From Alnus glutinosa (lineage: Eukaryota > Streptophyta > Magnoliopsida > Fagales > Betulaceae), in assembly GCF_958979055.1 (NCBI RefSeq), contig NC_084889.1, positions 30,934,261-30,998,260 on the forward strand: 64,000 nt of DNA. Reading direction: 5' to 3'. Positions 57,580-64,000 of the stretch are shown here, one piece after another; position 1 is the stretch's first letter; every line of letters begins with the position of its first letter. The position numbers and the translations under genes are program-made. The notes under the pieces are model-generated. The model was not told the DNA's origin. It searched no databases and saw nothing but the letters and a program-made list of their open reading frames with translations.

Positions 57580-59169
57580 TGATGTGGTCTTTTGTTTACC
57601 AAAATATATCAATAATAAATAACCACTTGCAATAGGACGAATCCTTGTAGGATAAGGCTATAGAGAGGGTGTCGAACCTCAAGGACTGCGTAGGAATTGC
57701 TATCAAGTTTTTCAAGATTAAAAATAACTTAATTTAAAAGATATTTGATTTTTGTTTTCTTAAAATAAATACATAAAAGTAAAAGACATAAAATTAAAGA
57801 TAATATGGATGAGATAAAGAATAGGGGATTGATTTCACCACTCACCTCATAACAATGGTCAATCGTAAATTAATAAGGAAAATTCATACTATGCATGATA
57901 AAGGGCTCGTCTCACTCGAGTAGTCAAGAAATTACCTCTAAAGAATAAGTATAATCCATCTTCGGTTGGCACGGACCGTCCACCTAACCACTAAGATGCG
58001 GTACGACCCGTCTTCCCTAGGCATGGACTAGCTACGTCTTTAATAGGATATACACACAATCAATGGAATAGTATAACCCATCTTTGGTTGGCACGGACTG
58101 TCTACCTAAATTACACTAAACTAGGGTGTAGTACAATCCGTCTTTCCTAGGCATGGTCTATCTAATCCTCTTGATCATATATTTAAAACCGTTGTATAAC
58201 AATCATTCACATAATCACAGAAAATATGAAGGATTGAGTTCAATCAATATAAAAGACTTTCTAAGACAAGATAAGAAATTCATAATGATTGAATATAAAC
58301 ATTAAAATCAATTCTCACAATTATACAACCATCATGCATAGAGAAAATCTCAAACTAAAATACAATTAAACCATTGTTACTTGGAAAGGGCTACATCAAC
58401 ACCCTATTAGGAATTTAACCGCTCATCGTGGTGCTGGGATGGCCTCCTGCCATATTCTTCTCCTCTTCAACTTGTCAGGCCTCCGAGAAGAATTTTCTGT
58501 CTAAATCTAAGCACAAGCCCAAGCACCAAGCACCAAGCACCAAGCACACCTTCTCTTGAAGCTTAGGAGTCTATTTATAGGGAGCACACAAGTCCTAGAA
58601 GCCCTTGGAATTCCATAAAAATTGCTCTTGAGTCTTCTTGTCCAAGTAGGAGATTGAAACTTCAATCCAAGTAGGAAAAGGATTCCAAATTCGGCCAGGA
58701 TTACGGTCTTTTATTACGGGGAGATTTTGGCATAGTAAACATCCGAATTAGGGAAAGACTATTTCTGACATATTTGTTTAATTTTTAATTATCTTTCCAA
58801 CGACACCAATTTTATTGAAATCCAATATCTGAATCAAAAGTTATGATCCAAACACTGAGACATATGCAGAATCCAAATTTGAATCCAATCCGATTTTGAC
58901 TCTTAGTGGAGAAATTCCGATTTAATCCTTCACTTGATTTGATTAAACTTAACCACATCATATAGGTATTCTATTATGATTGGTTAAGCTTAAACATATC
59001 TTCTAGGTCTTCTCAAAATGTGCTTTAAGCCCAAAATTAATGGAATTAATTGCATCTTTATTTAAAACCTGAAAACATTAAAACAACACAAAATCAAACA
59101 AATAACAATGCTAAGGAATTAACATATATAAGTTAAGGGGCTTGAATGTGCAATATTCGACACTTATCA
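57580..59169 (-). mobile_element. Solo LTR nested in the TR-GAG element
   Basis: Runs TGATGTGGTCTTTTG ... ACACTTATCA, with a perfect 5-bp duplication TCACT on both sides (57575-57579, 59170-59174). On the minus strand it begins TGATAAGTGTCG and has CCCTATAAATAGACTCC at about 58570, so that is its orientation. No internal retroelement domain is present. It holds an imperfect ~120-bp repeat (57950-58030 and 58072-58150; GGTTGGCACGGAC and TTCCCTAGGCATGG). Confidence 0.8.
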
Positions 59170-59305
59170 TCACTTCTTTTACAGGAAGGAATCAGGTTTT
59201 CAGGAGAAAGCAAGCACGAAAGGTCAGATTAAACCCCTAGCAGAAGGCAAGTCTCTCGGTTAGTCCTACACTGGGAACCAGGGAGACAACCTTGCAGAGA
59301 AAACA

Positions 59306-59694
59306 AGGAAGAATGGGGGGTCGAAGTTAACCATTAGATTTTGTAGGTTTTCAGCAAGAAGGCAGGAAGACAACCCTGGGAAAGACAAGGCAGGGAGACA
59401 ACCTTGGGAAAAACAAGAGAGACGACCATCGGTTTTCAAGTCTCGGTTTTGCGGATTTACAGGTACAAGGAAGCTATTCAGGAGCCAAGGAGACAACTCT
59501 GCAGAGAAAAAACAAGGAAGAATGAGGGGTCAGATTAACCCTTAGATTTTGTAGGTTTTTAGTAGGTATCCAAGGAGACAACCCTGCAGAGAAAACAAGG
59601 AAGAATGGGGGGTCGGATGTAACCCTCAGTTTTGCAAGATTTCATAAGGTAGCCAGGGAGACAACCCTGCAAAGAAACAAGGAAGAATTGGGGT

Positions 59695-59726
<32 letters not shown>

Positions 59727-59900
59727 CCCTTAGATTTTGCAGGTTTTCAGTAGGTAGCCAGGGAGACAACCCTACAGAGAAAACAAGGAAGAATTGGGGG
59801 TCAAATTTAACCCTTATATTTTACAGGTTTTCAGAAGGTAGCCAGGGAGACAATCTTGTAGAGGAAACAAGGAACAATGGGGGGGAGGGGTCGGATTTAA
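59306..59900. repeat. ~83-bp minisatellite inside the TR-GAG element
   Basis: AGGAAGAATG-type starts recur near 59306, 59514, 59597, 59679, 59786 and 59868. Most units are 82-84 bp; one is expanded to about 107 by a G-run (59693-59722) and the first is longer. Each unit has AACCCTTAGATTTTG and GGGAGACAACCCTGCAGAG. Confidence 0.85.
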
Positions 59901-60058
59901 CCCTTAGTTTTGCAAGTTTTCAGCAAGCAAAACTCCTGGGTAGTTCTATCCTTGGAGATAGAAAGACAACCATACGGGTATCAGGAAAAAGCTCGAACTT
60001 GTTGAGACAAAGAATTCCCATTATCTGAATGCCTCAAATAAGGGAATTAGAAGGTAAT

Positions 60059-60759
60059 TGTTGGGAATAATCCCACTCAGATCGGCCAATCCTTAGAATC
60101 ATGGGCCTTCAGGTCAGTACTGGCCCAAGAGCGAGAAATAGCAAAACTCCTAAGAAAGTCCTATCCTAAGAGGTACATACTAAGCAGCCAATATAGTAGG
60201 ACTCCCAGGATAGTCATATCCCGGGAGATAGACACCATGTAGCGATTCCCGAGAATACGAGACATGAGGTATAATTAGATTGGGTCCCAAGAATGCAGAC
60301 ATCCTGGGAACGAAATTCAACTTAGCAAGCCAAGGCCCGGCATAGACATGTCTCGAGAACTCAGGTACCAACCCCATCCCAGGAAATCTGGATTAGAATC
60401 CAACGAACTAAGATAGACGTTATGGTTTAGATCTCTTAAGATTGAGCCTAGTCCCTGAAAATCCGAGATTGAAGCTAATCCCGAATTTGTTGCCAAAGAT
60501 CTCGCTCGGAAGTTGATAAGGAAACCCTAGCAGTAAGGGTGTAGATCATGCAACCTATAAATAGGCCCCAACCCCAAGTATAAACTAAGACTGAATCTTT
60601 CGGATTAAGTAGAAGATTATTCTCATAAGTTAACTTAGACATCGAAGCGAGACCCCCAAAAGGGTCTCTGAGGTTTACTTGTTTTGCTTGATTCTTGGAA
60701 AGAGCGAAGAACTTAGAAGCACGAGCCGTGTTCACACTATACCGGAAACTGTACTAACA
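60059..60759 (+). repeat. TR-GAG 3' LTR
   Basis: 701-bp partner of 54988-55709, with the same TATAAATAGGC box at about 60555. Confidence 0.88.
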
Positions 60760-60764
60760 AACAT

Positions 60765-61647
60765 AGACCGTTCACTTCAGACATAAGCACATTTTACATA
60801 CTAAAAACATTAATAAGTTGAAAAAATAATTGCTCAGGAGTAAATTCTACCTATACTCCCATTTTACTCACACCTTACTTACTATAGGTCAGAAAAAAAA
60901 ATTGCACACCTTCTCTTGGTCAGCACCACTCCCAACCGTACGCAGGGTTGGTCGAGCCCACTTGATTTGGTGGTCGCGACTAACCCAGAGATTCGATTAG
61001 GGTTGACCACTAATGAGAGAGGCTGGACTAATTTCGATCCTAGCATTCAAGAATACTTAAAGCAATCCATAAAGCTTAAGCAAGGAGATTATTTTCAAAT
61101 AAAATGCTTATGATTTTTTACATAAGTATTTATCACTTTTAAAGCATGGAAAAAAAAATACATTTTACCTCTCAAAGATCATTATTTTGGCATTTTAACC
61201 TCAAAAGTTTTGAACCCCACAAACTATAAAACTTTGACAATGTAGCCTATTTGTTAAGTTTTTCTGTTTGTTTGGACGGAAATTAAGTCACCCACACGTG
61301 ACTTTTTAGCCCTTAAACTCCCAAAAATGCTTTGAGAGTAAAGTGTAAAAAGAAATTAAAAAAATAATAATAATTGTGGGTGACTCGACAACCTTTTATG
61401 GCCGATCTAGGCTTATGACCATTGAGAGTTGTTCGATTGTCCCCAAATGACGGTCACCCTGATTGGGCCAAAAGGAATAGCTTGACCACTCCCTATGGCC
61501 GGCTTAGAGGTGGCCGAAACAGCCCATGACTATATGTTGAGAGTGATTCGACCACCCCAAATAGCTAAATAAGGGTGCCCGAAAACCAACCTCAAATCAT
61601 TTGTGGGTGATCGGCCACCTTCATATGACAAAATCAAATTGCATGAC
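60765..61647. other. Gene-free stretch
   Basis: No gene recognised. 61380-61620 carries GGTGACTCGAC / GGTGATCGGCCACC-type motifs, probably an old DNA transposon interior. Confidence 0.4.
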
Positions 61648-62126
61648 CTCCTTATTCAAGTGTATGAGCATTTGCACGTCTGTTGATTCCGGTGAGTTTT
61701 GAATTTTCTTCTATTTGTTTCGGTTAGAGGATTACTATGACTATTTATGGTCCATTGATGATAAAGTGTTTAGTTGTTAAGGAAGGAAACTATTGAATTG
61801 CTTAGCATTAAGAATAATGTTACTTAGTATATTATTATACGAGTAACAAACAACTTGATGATGTAGTAGTGAAAATCAGTCATTGTAAAAAAACAAATCA
61901 AGGGTTGATTTTATAGCCACGGTATTGCAGTTGTACTATAGTCATATAACAATCTACTAAATAGCATTATTCAAGCCAAAGAAAATGATGTAGGATCTTC
62001 TTATGGCCTATTTGGATAATTTACGCAAGAGGAATATTAATATATTATTGTGATGGAGTGGTGTTATATGTGTAAGACTTATGGAGAGTCCATCGATCAT
62101 TTGTTCCTGTATAGTAAGGCTGCTAC

Positions 62127-63041
62127 TAGGGATGTAATCGAGCCGAGATGAGTAGAGTTTTAAGATTTCAAGACTAAGTCATTTATGAGTCGAGCTCGAA
62201 TTCAAGCTGAGCTATAAAATGTGTGTTCAAGCTTAGCTCGTTTAAAACTCAGGCGAGTTCGAGCTGTTGAGAATGATATTCGAGCCAAGACGAGTTAGGT
62301 TACTGAACAAGCTCGGCTCAACTAGAGCTCGAGGTAGGCTACTAAATTTTTCAATGTGTGATCAAAGCAGAGTTCAAGCCCAAGTTTGTGAACAACCTCC
62401 ATGCTAACTATTAATAACTTAATATGTTAGTTTAACATACTAAATACTATTATCAAAGTATTATAATTAATATGTAATACAATATTTACTTAGCTAGTAT
62501 ACTATATGCTTATTTAGTGTGTGTGTGTGTGTGTGTATATATATTATCAAAAAATGACCTATAGACTATTGTTAACTACTATATATATATATAATACAAA
62601 AAAAAATCGAGTAACATATCGTTAATTACATTTACTTAGTATATGTTAATAAATTAGATAATATGTTAGTTTATGAACTAACTAGTTAGTATGTTAACTA
62701 ATACACACACACACACACACATAAATATTAAGTAACATATATTACTTAATTTCTAATATACATGCTTAAATTTATATAATTCATTTTTAGTAATATATAA
62801 GACATATGAACAAGCTAACGAGTCGGACTAAAAAGCCGGGTGAGTGATCCAGTAGAGCTTTACATGAACTGAGCTCACGAGCCCTTATCAAGTTTTATTG
62901 ATCGAATCGGGTATGTAACACTTACTAATCGAGCAGGTTTTTACAGTAACGAGCGATTTCTATAGTATCGAGTTCGAGTTCGAATTCGAATCGAGCTAAA
63001 CCGAACAGGTTGTCGAACAGACTGATTTATTTACATCCATA
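62127..63041. mobile_element. hAT-type non-autonomous element with 8-bp target duplication
   Basis: Ends TAGGGATGTAA and TTACATCCATA are inverted. Flanks GCTGCTAC (62119-62126) and GTTGCTAC (63042-63049) match at 7 of 8 bases. It interrupts an L1 scrap that is continuous in copy 1 (49530-49560). Subterminal GAGCTCGAATTC / CGAGTTCGA motifs are repeated, and GT, TA and AC microsatellites lie inside (for example 62518-62536 and 62703-62720). 915 bp, no transposase. Confidence 0.8.
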
Positions 63042-63625
63042 GTTGCTACAGAGTTGTGGAGTGCGTTGTTGCTGTTTGGTGTTGTGTGGGTTATGCCTCA
63101 AACGATGAGTGAGTTGTTGGGAGGTTGGAGGGGTTAAATGGGCAATCGTATGTCAGTACAGATTTGGAGAATGACTCCATTGTGCTTGATGTGATGTCTA
63201 TGGAAAGAACGAAATGCACGTAGCTTTGAAAATTACGAGATTGGTTTGCCCAATTTGTAGAGAAACAAATTACAGAGGACACAAAAAATAGAACAGTATA
63301 TAGCAAACGACCAAGTAAGATTCAAACCTCAAGAACATCTCGAACTTTCCTCCGTTCACCTCCAATGAAACAGAGCCTTTGGAACCTCCTAGACTCAAAA
63401 ATTAAAGATTCAGTTCTGCTGCTTCTGTACTCAATATATATATTCTTATTTTTTTTTTCCCAATAATTCCTAGTCTTCAAGATATTCGACTACATTTTCA
63501 TGTTAGCCTTTGCATTCAGGAGCAAAATAGATATCATTTCCCTGTCTATATACCAAAATCCATTCATATTTGGTTTGCATTGATGTTGCTGTTTTGGAAT
63601 ACATGCCAAAATCCATTTGTCTATA

Positions 63626-64000
63626 CTACACATTACAGACTACTATGGAAGTGAGCAAAGGATCGGAAGCGCCAGTAATAACAACACCCTTGCTTCTAAC
63701 ATCCAGCAGATAATCCAAAGCTTTCTCCGTAATAACCTCACCAGGGATCAGAGCTGGTACTCCTGGAGGAAATGGACATATGAGCTCCCCACAAACTTCC
63801 CCGAGGCACTCTGCTATACTCACCTTCTTTTTACTTGCAAAAAAGGCATCCCTAGGAATCATGCTCATTTTTATGTCCGCAAAGGGTGTACAACCACTAT
63901 GCTGCACCCTCACTTTATCTCCATGAACCGGTGCATGAGTTCCTATTAGATGTTTAATTCCTAATACAAGCCTCTGAATCTGATCTCTACTAGTTCCGAG
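63626..64000 (-). CDS. Second Orn/Lys/Arg decarboxylase-like gene, 3' end only
   Basis: An open frame of 124 codons plus stop, cut by the window edge. It matches the C-terminus of the gene at 50291-53714 with few changes (for example FADIKMSMIPRD against FADVKMSLIPRD, and PFPPGVPALIPGEV against PYPPGIPVLIPGEV) and has no internal stop or shift. It is the start of a tandem duplicate; whether the rest of the gene is intact lies outside the window. Confidence 0.85.
   Translation of the reverse strand, partial: LGTSRDQIQRLVLGIKHLIGTHAPVHGDKVRVQHSGCTPFADIKMSMIPRDAFFASKKKVSIAECLGEVCGELICPFPPGVPALIPGEVITEKALDYLLDVRSKGVVITGASDPLLTSIVVCNV

Larger units (their letters stand above)
54988..60759 (+). 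mobile_element. TR-GAG (gypsy-type, gag-only) LTR element
   Basis: LTRs at 54988-55709 and 60059-60759, both TGTTGGGAATAAT ... GTACTAACA, with a perfect 5-bp target duplication AACAT (54983-54987, 60760-60764). A PBS-like TCGCCTTCTGTGGGAA follows the left LTR. The interior encodes only gag with its zinc knuckle; no protease, reverse transcriptase or integrase is visible, so the element is non-autonomous. It is interrupted by a solo LTR and contains a minisatellite before the right LTR. Confidence 0.88.
61648..64000. repeat. Segmental duplication, copy 2 (matches 49065-50640)
   Basis: Direct copy about 12.6-13.3 kb downstream of copy 1. It retains the left L1 target duplication (GATCTTCTTATGGCCT at 61994-62009) and the L1 scrap, has a hAT-type insertion at 62127-63041, has lost the right end of the L1, and runs through the last decarboxylase exon to the window edge. 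Confidence 0.9.

Noticed and set aside
59693-60028. Gly-rich 111-codon frame
   Set aside because: It comes from a G-run inside a minisatellite of the TR-GAG element.
1-64000. CRISPR arrays, operons or bacterial-type features
   Set aside because: Repeats here are transposons, microsatellites or tandem duplications, and gene structures are eukaryotic with spliceosomal introns.

Overview
The window is nuclear DNA from a flowering plant, most likely a woody eudicot. The evidence is AT-rich intergenic DNA, spliced genes with GT-AG introns and one GC-AG intron, plant-only families (LOB-domain factors, a DUF26 secretory protein, a CW-MBD protein) and plant-type retrotransposons (copia with a TGGTATCAGAGCC primer-binding site, TR-GAG/gypsy, RNase H-bearing L1). 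The species cannot be fixed from the sequence alone.

Layout. 0-3 kb: a hAT transposase scrap, then a cysteine-rich repeat secretory protein (CRRSP, minus strand). 3.2-10.4 kb: a direct tandem duplication of about 2.9 kb, each copy carrying an intact two-exon LOB-domain gene (minus); an older, non-coding scar of the same sequence lies at 3.2-3.4 kb. 10.4-22.5 kb: transposon ground with hAT remains, Mutator-type MITEs, a Harbinger-like element split by a 5.9-kb L1 that itself holds a MITE, a short tRNA-derived SINE, and a long-TIR Mutator-like element with another Harbinger-like element inside it. 23.1-28.3 kb: two divergent genes for tiny mitochondrial membrane proteins, a complex I subunit (NDUFB4/B15 type, minus) and TOM7-1 (plus). 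28.3-34.3 kb: MITEs and retroposons, with one possible 58-residue small protein.

34.3-49 kb: an MBD2-like CW/methyl-CpG-binding protein gene (plus). Its coding exons start at 45.1 kb. Directly upstream sits a 9.8-kb Mutator-like element with 10-bp target duplications, which holds an L1 fragment, a complete but dead copia element (328-bp LTRs, 5 differences) and a Harbinger MITE. A candidate non-coding first exon lies on the far side, at 34.3 kb. 50.3-53.7 kb: an Orn/Lys/Arg decarboxylase-like PLP enzyme gene (minus, 3 exons, one GC-AG intron). 54.4-60.8 kb: a Mutator MITE and a TR-GAG element with a nested solo LTR and an ~83-bp minisatellite. 61.6-64 kb: a direct duplicate of 49.1-50.6 kb with the 3' end of a second decarboxylase gene that runs off the window.

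The host genes do not form a pathway. The closest functional link is the divergent pair NDUFB4/TOM7-1 (both mitochondrial membranes). The main story is structural: two independent local gene duplications (LBD and decarboxylase) and several layers of nested transposons whose order of arrival can be read from target-site duplications. I found no clearly new molecular system; the strongest second-look items are listed as findings.
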